31,112 nucleotides of DNA from JBDSZL01 sp039925145 (GCA_039925145.1 JBDSZL010000013.1:1-31112), one strand, 5' to 3'. Shown: positions 12,921-21,738, counted from the stretch's first letter. The notes: generated from the sequence alone by a model not told the origin. Numbers and translations: made by a program.

Positions 12921-12983
12921 GTACGGAATCCTCGGCGCGATCTCCCAGCGCCTCGGCTTATCCTAGGACGAAGGAGCGGATGC

Positions 12984-13583
12984 ATGGTCACTCCAGACGC
13001 ACAACAAGGTCCGGTCACGACGAATGTCCTCCTTGGTCCGGGGGCCGAATCACCGCAATCGAGGTGGAGGCGGACGTCTCGAGAGGTCGTCGACTGGCTG
13101 AGAACTTTGATGTCTTCGGCCGTCTACGCCACCCTCATCGTCACCTTCGTCGGGCAGGTCGCGCGCGTCGAAGGGCGCAGCATGCTGCCGACCTTGGAGG
13201 ACCAGGACCGCCTCATCGTCAACAAGCTGGTCTACCTATGGGAGAAGCCCCGGGTGGGGGATATCGTCATGGTTGCGTCCCCTCACGCCCCGGACACGAC
13301 GCTGGTCAAGCGCGTCGTTGCGTTGCCGGGCGACGTCGTGCGCAGCGAGAAAGGTCGCGTGTACCGAAACGACGTGCCCGTGCCCGACGACTTTGTCCCG
13401 GACGAGTACCGGTCCAGCGACACCTGGGGACCCGAGGTGGTGCCTGAGGGCTTCTACTTCGTGCTCGGAGACCATCGGAACAACAGTTCTGACAGTCGAC
13501 TGTTCGGGCCTGTGCCCGAGAAATACATCAAGGGTAGAGTGCAGGTTCGATGGTGGCCCCTCGGTCACGGGCACCTCTTCTGA
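12984..13583 (+). CDS. lepB: signal peptidase I
   Basis: 199 residues from ATG 12984, with AAGGAG seven bases upstream. A single membrane anchor lies at about residues 43-58 (SSAVYATLIVTFVGQV). The S26 motifs are: box B with the nucleophile S66 in EGRSMLPTL; box C (GDIVMVASP); box D with the general base K109 in LVKRVVALPGD; and box E (LGDHRNNSSDSRLFGPV, about 154-170). The short length and single N-terminal anchor fit the compact leader peptidases of Gram-positives and many soil phyla. It cleaves signal peptides at the outer face of the membrane. It directly follows the half attC and may mark the chromosomal edge of the integron. Confidence 0.95.
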   Translation: MVTPDAQQGPVTTNVLLGPGAESPQSRWRRTSREVVDWLRTLMSSAVYATLIVTFVGQVARVEGRSMLPTLEDQDRLIVNKLVYLWEKPRVGDIVMVASPHAPDTTLVKRVVALPGDVVRSEKGRVYRNDVPVPDDFVPDEYRSSDTWGPEVVPEGFYFVLGDHRNNSSDSRLFGPVPEKYIKGRVQVRWWPLGHGHLF

Positions 13584-13795
13584 CGTTCCGCGTCGAAACG
13601 CGCGCGGCCGATCCGATCTGGCTAGCCCGCACGATAACGACTCGAGTGGCTCAATGCGACTCGCGTTGACGAGGCGAAGAACACCGCCGTGTGCGGAATT
13701 CGGTGGCCTGAGTCGGGAGCACGGTCATGACCAGCCCGTCAGTGGCCTTCTTTTTCTTCGGGCGCAACATTGGGGCCCGCGCGTCTGCCCTTTAT

Positions 13796-13975
13796 TCAAG
13801 TGGCACGACGCCGACGTGGAGACGGCCTCTTACGTTTGGCGTGAGGTCTCATGTGTTCCCTGTTGGCCAACAAGACTCGTTGTAAGCCAGATTCGAAACG
13901 GTCCATCGTGCCCACCGGGTCATCGGCGGGCACGTCTACGACCTCGGAGTTCGTGCGGTTTGGCTTTTTCAGCAC
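13796..13975 (-). CDS. small basic ORF downstream of the IS1595 transposase relic, 59 aa
   Basis: A GTG-started ORF overlapping the end of the transposase relic. The peptide begins (M)LKKPNRTNSEVVDVPADDPVGTMDRFESGLQRVLLANREHM and ends in a Lys/Arg-rich tail RPHAKRKRPSPRRRRAT. Short proteins with a FxxxLxxVLxxxRE helix and a basic tail often follow transposases, so it may be an accessory or passenger ORF of the IS. No confident family. The surrounding 13584-13795 shows nothing else I can support. Confidence 0.4.
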   Translation of the reverse strand: MLKKPNRTNSEVVDVPADDPVGTMDRFESGLQRVLLANREHMRPHAKRKRPSPRRRRAT

Positions 13976-14713
13976 GTTTCAGGCTCCATTGCAACGGTCA
14001 GGGCCTTGTAGGTGACGCGGCGTCCGACGACGCCCTCGATGGCAGTCTGGAACCGGCCACCGTCCACGTCGTCACGCTGGTTGAACCGGAACGTCTGTTC
14101 TCGCGTGGATACCCGGCTTCTTGATGTTCTCGACAACCTTGGCGCGAACCTTCGACAGCCGGTCGCCCTTGGTGCGTTCCAGCAGGCCCATCACGGCGAC
14201 CTTGCCGGTCACGCCCGTCTTGCCCTTGATGACGCGCTTGCGCGTGCCGACGCGCCTGTTGCGGGCTTTGCCGCCGATGACGGTCTCATCGGCTTCCACG
14301 TCTCCACCGAGCTTGCCGCCAGTCTCCCGGTCCTGCAACGCGAGCCGCAGCCGCGACAGCATGAACCAGCCGGTTTTCTGAGTCACGCCGAGCGCGCGTG
14401 CCAGTTCGTAGCTGCTGATGCCGTTCTTGCAGTTAGTGACGAGCCACAGCGCCGGTAGCCACTTTTGGAGCGGAAGCGGGCTATCCTCGAAAATGGTGCC
14501 GACTTTGAGCGAGAACTTCGCGAGCGGGTGGCCTTCGTAGCACTTCCACACGCGGGCGTTTACCAGATAGGAGACGCGCAGTGAGCCACAACGCGGGCAC
14601 ACAACCGTGCCGCGCGGCCACCGAACCGCCATCATGGCCGCATGGCAGTTCGCATAGTCCGCAAAGCGCAGAATCGCTTGTTGTAGGGTCCGGGGCTCGC
14701 GTGCGCTCGACAT
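13969..14713 (-). pseudogene. IS1595-family transposase with internal deletion
   Basis: The first 190 or so residues are intact: the zinc ribbon CPRCGS (about 39-44), the IS1595 N-terminal helix block (LAKFSLKVGTIFEDSPLPLQKWLPALWLVTNCKNGISSYELARALGVTQKTGWFMLSRLR), and the first catalytic aspartate region EADETVIGGKARNRR. After KVVENIKKPG the frame runs into an early stop at 14072. In the next frame the true C-terminus appears (EQTFRFNQRDDVDGGRFQTAIEGVVGRRVTYKAL, stop at 13969). About 90 residues with the second Asp and the ENFW glutamate are missing, so it is catalytically dead. Terminal inverted repeats were not identified with confidence; AACAT near 13766 and ATGTTGCCC near 14754 are weak candidates. 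Confidence 0.85.
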
Positions 14714-14802
14714 GAGCCCATCCTACCGACCTACTCGTGGTCAGTTAAGTATATGTTGCCCTTAAGAGACCCGGTCTCCTAGCCGGCGCTCCTAGCCGGC
14801 GT

Positions 14803-14955
14803 TCAGCCGAGGGGGCGGCGGCCCTGGATCACGCGCACGAGGATCACGATGATCGCCAGGACCAGCAGGATGTGGAGCAAGCCACCCATGGTGGACGATG
14901 TGACCATGCCGAGCAGCCAGAGCACGATGAGAACGACGACGATGGTTGAAAGCAC
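14803..14955 (-). CDS. lmo0937/DUF5670-type small membrane protein
   Basis: 50 residues from GTG 14955, with GGAG five bases upstream. Two hydrophobic helices flank a conserved turn: STIVVVLIVLWLLGMVTSSTMGGLLHILLVLAIIVILVRVIQGRRPLG. The TMGG-hydrophobic-RxIQGRRP pattern is the signature of the lmo0937 family, a tiny inner-membrane protein of unknown function often linked with stress regulons. It follows the PA2779-type gene by 19 bases and is probably cotranscribed with it. Confidence 0.85.
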   Translation of the reverse strand: MLSTIVVVLIVLWLLGMVTSSTMGGLLHILLVLAIIVILVRVIQGRRPLG

Positions 14956-14974
14956 CTGGGCTCCTTGGCAGACG

Positions 14975-15364
14975 TCAGCGCGCGATGAGGATTACGAGTA
15001 TCAGCACGAGCAGCAGCGTGGTCGTCGAAATCACCACCGTATTCGCGCCTGCGGCGCGGTCCGCATCCACCGCGCGGGCAGACGAGGCCGCCGCCGCGAG
15101 AGGCGCGCCGTCGAGCGTCGCAACGCCCGCCTGCGCAACCGCAACATCCACGCCGAGACGCGTCGCGACAGCCTGAACGTCAGGTGACGCGAGCACGCGA
15201 GCCACCGCCGCGCGATCGGCCGCGGTCGCCGCAGCCCGCGCCTGCACGGCCTGCTGCAACGCCGCGGCATCCGCGACGTGACTCGTCCCCTGGGCCCAGA
15301 CTGACGATGACGTGCCGATGAGGGCCGCCACAACGAGAGAGAGTACCTGCCGGTATGTACGCAT
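14975..15364 (-). CDS. PA2779/DUF6627-like exported protein
   Basis: 129 residues: signal peptide RTYRQVLSLVVAALIGTSSSVWAQG, then an alanine-rich helical domain of about 70 residues (DAAALQQAVQARAAATAADRAAVARVLASPDVQAVATRLGVDVAVAQAGVATL) with a regular heptad-like pattern. A C-terminal transmembrane helix (TTTLLLVLILVILIAR) completes it. Small proteins with this order belong to the PA2779-type family, common in Acidobacteria and Proteobacteria, function unknown. It heads a two-gene unit with the lmo0937-like peptide and is divergent from the AI-2E permease. Confidence 0.75.
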   Translation of the reverse strand: MRTYRQVLSLVVAALIGTSSSVWAQGTSHVADAAALQQAVQARAAATAADRAAVARVLASPDVQAVATRLGVDVAVAQAGVATLDGAPLAAAASSARAVDADRAAGANTVVISTTTLLLVLILVILIAR

Positions 15365-15454
15365 GATGTGGCCATCCTAGTGAGTGCCAGGGCCGTGGGC
15401 TGTACCGTTCTGAACACTCCCCACGCGCGCCAGGCACTATCGTGGCCACAACGA

Positions 15455-16573
15455 ATGGACTCGACTCCACCACCCTCCGTCGACGACGTGGCCGTTCCGG
15501 CCGAGCCGCCGTCGCAACGCCGGGTGGTACTCCAGGTGCTACTGGCCATCGCCGTGGTCGGAGCCGGTGGCTGGGCGCTCCACCGGCTCAAGGGCGTCGT
15601 CCTGCTGCTCATCCTGGCGATGTTCTTCGCCTATCTCATCGCGCCGCTGGTGCGGCTGGCCGAGCGTCCGTATCGAGTGGGGGGACAGAACCGCCATCTG
15701 CCACGCCCTGCGGCCATTCTGCTCGTCTATCTCCTGCTGACAGGTGTCGTGGGCGCCGGCGCACTGATTCTCGTCCCGAGGGTGACCGAGCAGATTGGCG
15801 AGGCGATCACGCATGCACCCGCCTATACCGAGTCGTTCCGCGTGTGGCAACGTGGGTGGTCCCGCTACTACGACCGATTGCGGATTCCTCCGGAGTTGCG
15901 CGGCGGGATCGATCAATCGCTGAGCCGGGCCGGCGAGACCGCGAATGAATACGCCCGCGGCGCCGTCGTCACCGTCATCGGAGCGCTGGCCTATGTGCCT
16001 TGGGTGGTCCTGATTCCAGTGATGGCCTTTCTGTTCCTCAAGGACGTATCGACCTTCCGCCGCGCCACGCTGACTGGACTGCCACACCGGATTCGCCTGC
16101 CCGTTCACCGGCTCTTTGAGGATTTGAACGACACGCTCGCGGCCTACATGCGCGCGCAGTTGATCGCGTGCGTGCTAGTGGGTGGCGCCTGCGGCATCGG
16201 CTTCGCGCTGCTCGGCGTGCCCTATGCCGCACTACTCGGTGTGGTGGCCGGGGTGCTCGAGTTCATTCCACTGGTCGGCCCTCTGCTCGTGGCCATGGTG
16301 GCCTGCACCATCGCGGCTTTCCATGGCGTGAGCCTCGCGCTCCAGACCGTCGCATTCCTCGGTGTTCTGCGCATCGTCGAAGACTACATGGTGTATCCAC
16401 GGCTCATCGGGCGCGACATCGAGCTCCATCCACTCGTGGTGCTGGTGGCGGTACTGGCCGGCCTCGAGCTCGGCGGTGTGGCCGGCATCTTTCTTTCTGT
16501 GCCGGCGGTGGCGGTCGTCACGGTGGTCGGGCGTCACTGGCTGCGCTGGGCGGCGCTCGAAAGCCAGGCCTGA
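15455..16573 (+). CDS. AI-2E family transporter (PerM/YdiK type)
   Basis: 372 residues from ATG 15455; the frame is open to 15368, but the added residues look noncoding. Two N-terminal helices (VLLAIAVVGAGGWALHRL, VVLLLILAMFFAYLIAPLV) are followed by a third (AAILLVYLLLTGVVGAGALILV) and a periplasmic/cytoplasmic domain (about 115-180). The rest is membrane-rich, with the family signature VLIPVMAFLFLKD (about 188-200), LVGGACGIGFALLGVPYAALLGVVAGVLEFIPLVGPLLV and a C-terminal SVPAVAVVTVV helix. Family members export autoinducer-2 or act as ion or drug exporters; the substrate is unassigned here. A short hairpin follows the stop. Confidence 0.9.
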   Translation: MDSTPPPSVDDVAVPAEPPSQRRVVLQVLLAIAVVGAGGWALHRLKGVVLLLILAMFFAYLIAPLVRLAERPYRVGGQNRHLPRPAAILLVYLLLTGVVGAGALILVPRVTEQIGEAITHAPAYTESFRVWQRGWSRYYDRLRIPPELRGGIDQSLSRAGETANEYARGAVVTVIGALAYVPWVVLIPVMAFLFLKDVSTFRRATLTGLPHRIRLPVHRLFEDLNDTLAAYMRAQLIACVLVGGACGIGFALLGVPYAALLGVVAGVLEFIPLVGPLLVAMVACTIAAFHGVSLALQTVAFLGVLRIVEDYMVYPRLIGRDIELHPLVVLVAVLAGLELGGVAGIFLSVPAVAVVTVVGRHWLRWAALESQA

Positions 16574-16666
16574 TTGGGGCGGGCTCGACCAGCGGGCCAA
16601 CGGCGTATCCGAATCCACCGGTAAGCCCCTTTCTGGGCGTCGTCGGGGGAAATTGGCGCCGCGCGA

Positions 16667-16684
16667 CTGTCTCATAGGAGACAG
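16667..16684. promoter_or_regulatory. inverted repeat upstream of the Crp/Fnr regulator
   Basis: CTGTCTC at 16667-16673 and GAGACAG at 16678-16684, a perfect 7-bp inverted repeat with a 4-base spacer, 33 bases before the regulator's start. It could be an operator or a weak terminator for the upstream gene. It lacks the T-run of an intrinsic terminator and differs from the TGTGA-N6-TCACA Crp consensus. Confidence 0.4.
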
Positions 16685-16716
16685 CCGTTTCACGTCCCGG
16701 CGGCTATCGTAGGGAG

Positions 16717-17379
16717 ATGGCAAAACGCCAGGAGCGCTTCGACGCGCAGACTTTTCTCGAGACGGCCGGTGCGGCCAAGAGCATTGTCGACTATGCGCGT
16801 AACATCGGGATCTTCCTCCAGGGCGATCCGTCGAGCAGCGTCATGTACATCCGGACCGGCGGCGTAAAGCTGTCGGTGCTTTCTAAGACCGGCAAAGAAG
16901 CGGTCGTGGCGATGCTCGGGCCCGGAGACTTCTTCGGTGAGGGATGCCTGGCTGGTCAGCCCCTGCGCATCGGCAGCGCGACCGCGGTCGCCCAGAGCAG
17001 CATCATGGTCATCGAGAAGAAGCAGATGCTTCGCGTCCTGCACAAGCACCATGCGCTGTCAGACCGCTTCATCTCGCACATGCTCTCGCGGAATATCCGG
17101 ATTGAACAGGATCTCATCGACCAGCTCTTCAACTCGAGCGAGAAGCGGCTGGCTCGTGCGCTGTTGCTGCTCGCACGGTATGGCGAGCAGACCAAGCCGA
17201 ACCACATCGTGGCCAAGATCTCGCAGGAAACGCTGTCGGAGATGATCGGAACCACACGCGCGCGCGTCAATTTCTTCATGAACAAGTTCAAGAAGCTCGG
17301 CTTCATCGCGTACGGCGCCGACCTCGACGCGGGCATCCGAATCAACAGCTCGCTGCTCACCGTCGTGCTCCACGACTGA
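16717..17379 (+). CDS. Crp/Fnr family transcriptional regulator
   Basis: 220 residues from ATG 16717, with AGGGAG close upstream. The cyclic-nucleotide-binding beta roll spans about residues 20-115 (IFLQGDPSSSVMYIRTGGVKLSVLSKTGKEAVVAMLGPGDFFGEGCLAG, then RIGSATAVAQSSIMVIEKKQM). The dimer helix lies at about 118-145, and the winged helix-turn-helix at about 150-205 (KISQETLSEMIGTTRARVNFFMNKFKKLGFI). There is no N-terminal Fnr cysteine cluster, so oxygen sensing by an iron-sulfur cluster is unlikely. The GEG-LAGQPLRIGSA stretch only partly matches the cAMP-binding FGE-RSA motif, so the ligand is uncertain. It probably regulates nearby genes or itself. Confidence 0.93.
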   Translation: MAKRQERFDAQTFLETAGAAKSIVDYARNIGIFLQGDPSSSVMYIRTGGVKLSVLSKTGKEAVVAMLGPGDFFGEGCLAGQPLRIGSATAVAQSSIMVIEKKQMLRVLHKHHALSDRFISHMLSRNIRIEQDLIDQLFNSSEKRLARALLLLARYGEQTKPNHIVAKISQETLSEMIGTTRARVNFFMNKFKKLGFIAYGADLDAGIRINSSLLTVVLHD

Positions 17380-17485
17380 CGGCCGACGCAGGCGCGCCGA
17401 CGTGCCGCTGGAAACAGTGGCATGCTGTGAGGCGTACGGCGGCGTCAGTTCATCTCTGAGTTCATTCCAAAGAAGGCGGTCGAGC

Positions 17486-17791
17486 GTGGAACCTAAATCA
17501 GCCGACTCGGCGCCGGATGGCAGGAGCCACGCCGGTGAATACAAGCTGCTACACAAGTACCTGCGCGATCGGATGGCGGACCGGCTCGTACTGACGTTCG
17601 GCGAGATCGAAGACCTGCTCGGATTCGCACTGCCTGCCAGCGCCCGGATCGATCAGAGCTGGTGGGGCAGCGCCGATCCAGCTGCACCCCGATCGGCACA
17701 GACTGATTGCTGGAAGCTCGCCAACCGGACTGCCACCGTGAGCATGCGGGCACAGCGCGTGTTGTTCGAGCGGGACCAGACGCGGCGCTGA
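17486..17791 (+). CDS. DUF7662-like protein
   Basis: 101 residues from GTG 17486, chosen because AGAAGG lies about eight bases upstream; an earlier GTG at 17402 lacks a ribosome site. The core YKLLHKYLRDRMADRLVLTFGEIEDLLGFALPASARIDQSWWGSADPAAPRSAQTDCWKLANRTATVSMRAQRVLFER matches the short domain with LTFxEIExLLGxxLPxSAR and a WWxN/S turn. The domain occurs in many bacteria and is sometimes fused to restriction or DNA-binding proteins. The molecular role is unknown. It is convergent with the kinase gene, with 13 bases between stops and no obvious terminator. Confidence 0.75.
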   Translation: MEPKSADSAPDGRSHAGEYKLLHKYLRDRMADRLVLTFGEIEDLLGFALPASARIDQSWWGSADPAAPRSAQTDCWKLANRTATVSMRAQRVLFERDQTRR

Positions 17792-17804
17792 CGCCCCACG
17801 CCAG

Positions 17805-19154
17805 TCACGAAACAGGCAGTTCCACGAGACCAGGCGCGGGACGCACCACAAACCCTGAGGCGTGGCCGTGCTGCGGACAGACTTCGCGGTATTGCTGCCG
17901 CCATCGAGCCAGAAACACGGCCGCGTCGGCGGCCTCGCCCTCCACCAGCGCCCACACGCTCCCACCGAATCCTGCGCCGAAGCTCGTCGCTGCAAACGCG
18001 CCCTGCGGCACCGCCAGTGACGCGAGCTCACGCGTCTCGAGTATCTGGTTGCCCAGCAGCGTGTCGGCTTCTTCCTGAGACGCGCGCGCGATCGCCCCGA
18101 CGTCAGCCATGTCGGCGCGTGCGAAAGCGTCCGCGCACGCCAGAACACGCCCGTCTTCGTTGATGAAATGCGTCAGGCGCCGCAGCAAGTCGTGGCTGCG
18201 GTGCGCGGGCGCGGCGGCATCCGTCGTCATCCCACCCCAATCCACGAGAACGCCTGGACGACAGCGCACGAGCTCGGCCAGATTCGCGTGCGACTCACCT
18301 GCACGCTCGTTCCAGCGCGAGACGACCGCCCCGGCATCCAGTGCCGCCCGGTTGTAGCGATCGCGCGCGCTGCCAGCCTTGTCGGCACGCACGCCGCTGT
18401 TCATCACCACGAAGTGCCAGCGGCACGGCATCGGCGCGCTGATCACGTGCCGCACCGGCGCGTAGGCGTACGCACTGACAGTGTCACCACGGCACAGCAG
18501 GATGGCCGTGTGGTCTTCGCTGCCGCCGTGCGTGCCCACACCCACCTCGCCGTCGAGCGAGCAGAAGGCCTGGCCGTTCTCGACCGCGCCAAGGTACCCC
18601 GCGAGATCCTCGACGGAACGGATGGAGGCCCGCCACTCGGGCCGCTCAGCCAGTTGTCCGCGCCAGATGAGGGCGCTCGCCGCGGCGACGATCATGGCGC
18701 TCGAGCTGCTGAGCCCGGCGGCACCCGGGAGGTCACTTCTGATCACCAGGTCGACACCGCTCGCCGCGCCCGCGAAGTTGCGTGCAAATCGACGCGCGAC
18801 CGCCTCGACGTAGCGGCCCCAGCCCGGCAGCGGTGACGACGGCTGGAGGGGGTCGAGCTGCACGGAACCCTGCCTGAACAAGTCGTAGACTCTCACCACA
18901 CCGTCCGAGCGGGGGGCGGCTGCGACGGTGATTCCGCGCGGCACCGCAGCCACGAGCGACCGCCCACCCGCGTAGTCCGTGTGCTTCCCGACGATCTCGA
19001 TTCGGCCCGGCACGAACCACGCGGCCTCTGCTCGTCGACCCGTCCACTCGCGCAGGTGGGCCGTCACGGCGCCGACCAGAGCCACACGCGACGGCACGTC
19101 GTGTTCATCGAAACCTGCTGCGACAAAGCGCGCCGCGACGACGGCCTCGGTCAT
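17805..19154 (-). CDS. galactokinase-like GHMP kinase
   Basis: 449 residues. GHMP motif 1 is the galactokinase-type VPGRIEIVGKHTDYAGGRSLVAAV (about 48-71), where most galactokinases have GEHTDY. The ATP-binding motif 2 is LPGAAGLSSSSAMIVA (about 142-157). Motif 3 is FAATSFGAGFGGSVWALVEG, at about 395-415. These show a kinase phosphorylating C1 of galactose or a relative. The ATG overlaps the nucleotidyltransferase stop (ATGA), and the operon begins with a GH109-like enzyme. An N-acetylgalactosamine 1-kinase or other hexosamine kinase is therefore as likely as galactokinase. The length exceeds classical GalK (about 385) because of N-terminal and internal extensions. Confidence 0.85.
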   Translation of the reverse strand: MTEAVVAARFVAAGFDEHDVPSRVALVGAVTAHLREWTGRRAEAAWFVPGRIEIVGKHTDYAGGRSLVAAVPRGITVAAAPRSDGVVRVYDLFRQGSVQLDPLQPSSPLPGWGRYVEAVARRFARNFAGAASGVDLVIRSDLPGAAGLSSSSAMIVAAASALIWRGQLAERPEWRASIRSVEDLAGYLGAVENGQAFCSLDGEVGVGTHGGSEDHTAILLCRGDTVSAYAYAPVRHVISAPMPCRWHFVVMNSGVRADKAGSARDRYNRAALDAGAVVSRWNERAGESHANLAELVRCRPGVLVDWGGMTTDAAAPAHRSHDLLRRLTHFINEDGRVLACADAFARADMADVGAIARASQEEADTLLGNQILETRELASLAVPQGAFAATSFGAGFGGSVWALVEGEAADAAVFLARWRQQYREVCPQHGHASGFVVRPAPGLVELPVS

Positions 19155-19987
19155 AGATCCGGCGCTCGTGCGCCGAGTCGCGCGGATACCTCAACGACGT
19201 CACTTCGTCTCGACAGATCGAGCACCGGGCCGTGTGCGGGGACAAGCTTGACGCGAACGCCCCGCTGCACGGCGAGATTCACGGCGTCGGGCAACTCGCG
19301 CTCGCCACGGGTCGACAGCGGGACGACGGCGCAGGCCTGGAATATGCGCGCGTCGAACCGCCAGCAGTTCATGCCCACGAGGGAGTTGGCGCCGGCGGCC
19401 GCAACGGCGTCGGCAGCGGGCTTCTCGACAATTCTCGCCAGATACCCGGCGTCATCCGCCGTGAGGAGCGCGAAGGCGGCAATGCGTTCGGGCGGGATGT
19501 TGCTGGTGGCGAGAAGCTCGGCACGCGGGAAGGCAGCCACGGCAGGGTGGTCGCACGTCCTGAGTGCTCGTAGCACGTCGACTGGATATAAGTTGTCTCC
19601 GTTGACGACAACGAACGGGGCGTCGCCGGCCCAGGCCTCCGTTACCAGCACCGCGTCGGCAGTGCCGAGTGGCTCGGGCTGCACGACGAAGCTCACGCTG
19701 ATGCGTCGTGGCACCGAGTCGTGCTCGTAGCGGCGGCACACGGCGTCGTGCTCTGGTCCAATGACGACGGCCGTCTCCACGAACCCGGCATCGGCGAGCG
19801 AGCCGAGGACATAGTCCAGGAACGGCCGGGGTGGCTGACCGCGTGTCGCCTCGCCTACCGGCATCAACACCTTGAACCCGGCCGCAGCGGCGTGGGCCTG
19901 CGTCTCGACGAGGACGGCCGCAGGGTCGGGCTCGCGCATTCGCGTCCCCAGCCCTCGCGCGAGTACCACCGCCTTTACGCCGCCCAT
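19151..19987 (-). CDS. sugar-1-phosphate nucleotidyltransferase
   Basis: 278 residues from ATG 19987. The frame is open far upstream, to 20857, but that part is antisense-frame shadow of the symporter, and MGGVKAVVLARGLGTRM is the standard N-terminus. The signature LARGLGTRMR binds the nucleotide. KVLMPVG and RPFLDYVLGSLADAGF follow. VVVNGDNLYPVDVL carries the metal-binding Asp (GDN), then EKPA and a strand VGMNCWRFD. It lacks the left-handed beta-helix of GlmU. It overlaps the symporter stop by 13 bases and the kinase start by four. A UDP- or other NDP-sugar pyrophosphorylase acting on the kinase product fits this position. Confidence 0.85.
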   Translation of the reverse strand: MGGVKAVVLARGLGTRMREPDPAAVLVETQAHAAAAGFKVLMPVGEATRGQPPRPFLDYVLGSLADAGFVETAVVIGPEHDAVCRRYEHDSVPRRISVSFVVQPEPLGTADAVLVTEAWAGDAPFVVVNGDNLYPVDVLRALRTCDHPAVAAFPRAELLATSNIPPERIAAFALLTADDAGYLARIVEKPAADAVAAAGANSLVGMNCWRFDARIFQACAVVPLSTRGERELPDAVNLAVQRGVRVKLVPAHGPVLDLSRRSDVVEVSARLGARAPDL

Positions 19988-21735
19988 GTCCGCCGGAGCG
20001 CGTCCCGCATGACCGCGCCACTCGCAATGCACAGCACTCCGCACGCGAGCGCCGCCGCGGAGTGTCCGAGCAGCACGTGGCCCGTGCCGAACAGGGCGGC
20101 ATACACGCAGGTGCAGCCCGAGAGCCATCCCACCGCCGCGACGCGAAGGTCGTCGGCCGGCGCCAGATCTCCACCCGCGGCGCGCACTCTGCTCCATCCG
20201 GGCCCGGCCGGACGCACGAGCCGATAGAAGTGGAGGAGCACTTTTTCGTCGGTCGGTCGCGTGACGAACGTCGCAGCCAGCCACACCGACGTCGTCACGG
20301 CGACAGTGACCACGAGCGACACGTCGGCGTCGGGAGCGACGCCGCGGCTGCTCGCCACGAAAAGAGCGACGGCCAGGATGAAGGAACTGCCCATGGCCGC
20401 AATCTCGCTCCACGCGTTGATGCGCCACCAGAACCAGCGCAGCAGGTACAACAAGCCGGTCCCCGCGCCCACCGACAGCAGCAGGTCGAAGCTGCGGCGT
20501 GCCGAGCCGAGAATCGTGGCAAACAGCGCAGCCGCGATCATCAGTACCACCGTCACCATCCGCGCAACGAGCACGTAGTGCCGCTCGCCCGCTCCAGGCC
20601 GAAGGAATCGGCGATAGAAGTCGTGAACCAGGTACGACGTGCCCCAGTTGAGGTGTGTGGAGATCGTTGAGACGTACGCGGCCAGCAGTCCAGCCACCAT
20701 CAGCCCCAGCAGGCCCGGTGGCAGAAACGTCAGCATCGCGGAATACGCCATGTCGTTTCCAAGCATCGCCGGATCGACATGAGGCAGCGCGCGCTGGATA
20801 TCGGAGACCTGGGGAAAGACGAGCAGCGACGACAGGGCCACGATGATCCAAGGCCACGGTCTCACTGCGTAATGTGCGACGGTGAACAGCAGCGTGCCCG
20901 ACAAGGCGTCGCGTTCCGATCGCGCGGCGAGCATCCGTTGTGCGATATAGCTACCACCGCCGGGCTCCGATCCCGGATACCAGGTTGCCCACCACTGAAC
21001 CGTCAATGGCACGATGAACACTGCCGCCGCGGTGGACCAGTCGCTCCAGTCGGGCAACAGACCCAGCGTGTGCGGATCCGTCCGTGTCATCAGCGCCGCG
21101 AGACCGCCCACCTCGGGGCGTCGCAAGGCATACACGGCGGCCGCAACCGATCCCGTCATCGCCAGACCGAACTGGATGAGATCGGTGACGAGCACGCCCC
21201 ACAACCCGGAAGTGGCCGCAAACACGACGTTGATGAGGCTGCAGACAACGAGCGTGCGGGACATCGGCCAGCCGAGCAGCACGTTGGCAATCTTGACGGC
21301 CGCCAAAGTGACCGCGGCCATGATCATGACGTTGAAGAAGAACCCGAGATACACCGCGCGAAAACCGCGGACCCACGAAGCGGCGCGGCCGGAGTAACGC
21401 AGCTCATAGAACTCGAGGTCTGTGAGCACACCCAGCCGGCGCCACAGCCGCGCGTAGAAGAAGACGGTGGTCATGCCCGTCAGCAGAAATGCCCACCAGA
21501 CCCAGTTGGCGGCAATGCCGCCCTCGCGCACGAGGCTGGTGACGAGGTTCGGCGTGTCCGTGCTGAACGTCGTGGCGACCATCGAGACGCCAATGAGCCA
21601 CCAGGGCGCCGCGCGTCCAGAGGTGAAGAACTCTGCCGTGTTGAACCCCGCGCGGCGCGCCAGCCACACCGCCGGCGCGAACGCCACGAGGATCGACGCG
21701 AGAACGATGGCCCAGTCGAGCGCGGTGAGCCGCAT
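19975..21735 (-). CDS. sodium:solute symporter family (SSS) transporter
   Basis: 586 residues with about 14-15 hydrophobic segments. The N-terminal helix (LDWAIVLASILVAFAPAVWLARR) is followed by the typical FTSGRAAPWWLIGVSMVATTFSTDTPNLV (about 37-66), the conserved SSS start of the core. LLGLMVAGLLAAYVSTISTHLNWGTSYLVHDFYRRF (about 340-376) contains the sodium-site region and the HDFYRRF signature. It probably imports a sugar or related solute with sodium. It starts three bases after the GH109-like gene's stop and overlaps the next gene, so translation is probably coupled. Confidence 0.92.
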   Translation of the reverse strand: MRLTALDWAIVLASILVAFAPAVWLARRAGFNTAEFFTSGRAAPWWLIGVSMVATTFSTDTPNLVTSLVREGGIAANWVWWAFLLTGMTTVFFYARLWRRLGVLTDLEFYELRYSGRAASWVRGFRAVYLGFFFNVMIMAAVTLAAVKIANVLLGWPMSRTLVVCSLINVVFAATSGLWGVLVTDLIQFGLAMTGSVAAAVYALRRPEVGGLAALMTRTDPHTLGLLPDWSDWSTAAAVFIVPLTVQWWATWYPGSEPGGGSYIAQRMLAARSERDALSGTLLFTVAHYAVRPWPWIIVALSSLLVFPQVSDIQRALPHVDPAMLGNDMAYSAMLTFLPPGLLGLMVAGLLAAYVSTISTHLNWGTSYLVHDFYRRFLRPGAGERHYVLVARMVTVVLMIAAALFATILGSARRSFDLLLSVGAGTGLLYLLRWFWWRINAWSEIAAMGSSFILAVALFVASSRGVAPDADVSLVVTVAVTTSVWLAATFVTRPTDEKVLLHFYRLVRPAGPGWSRVRAAGGDLAPADDLRVAAVGWLSGCTCVYAALFGTGHVLLGHSAAALACGVLCIASGAVMRDALRRTWAA

Positions 21736-21738
21736 CGC

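Noticed and set aside
19988..20857. An open frame extending the nucleotidyltransferase upstream by about 290 codons
   Set aside because: It overlaps the well-supported symporter in another frame, is rich in Arg/Gly/Ala without domain features, and the normal nucleotidyltransferase N-terminus starts at 19987.
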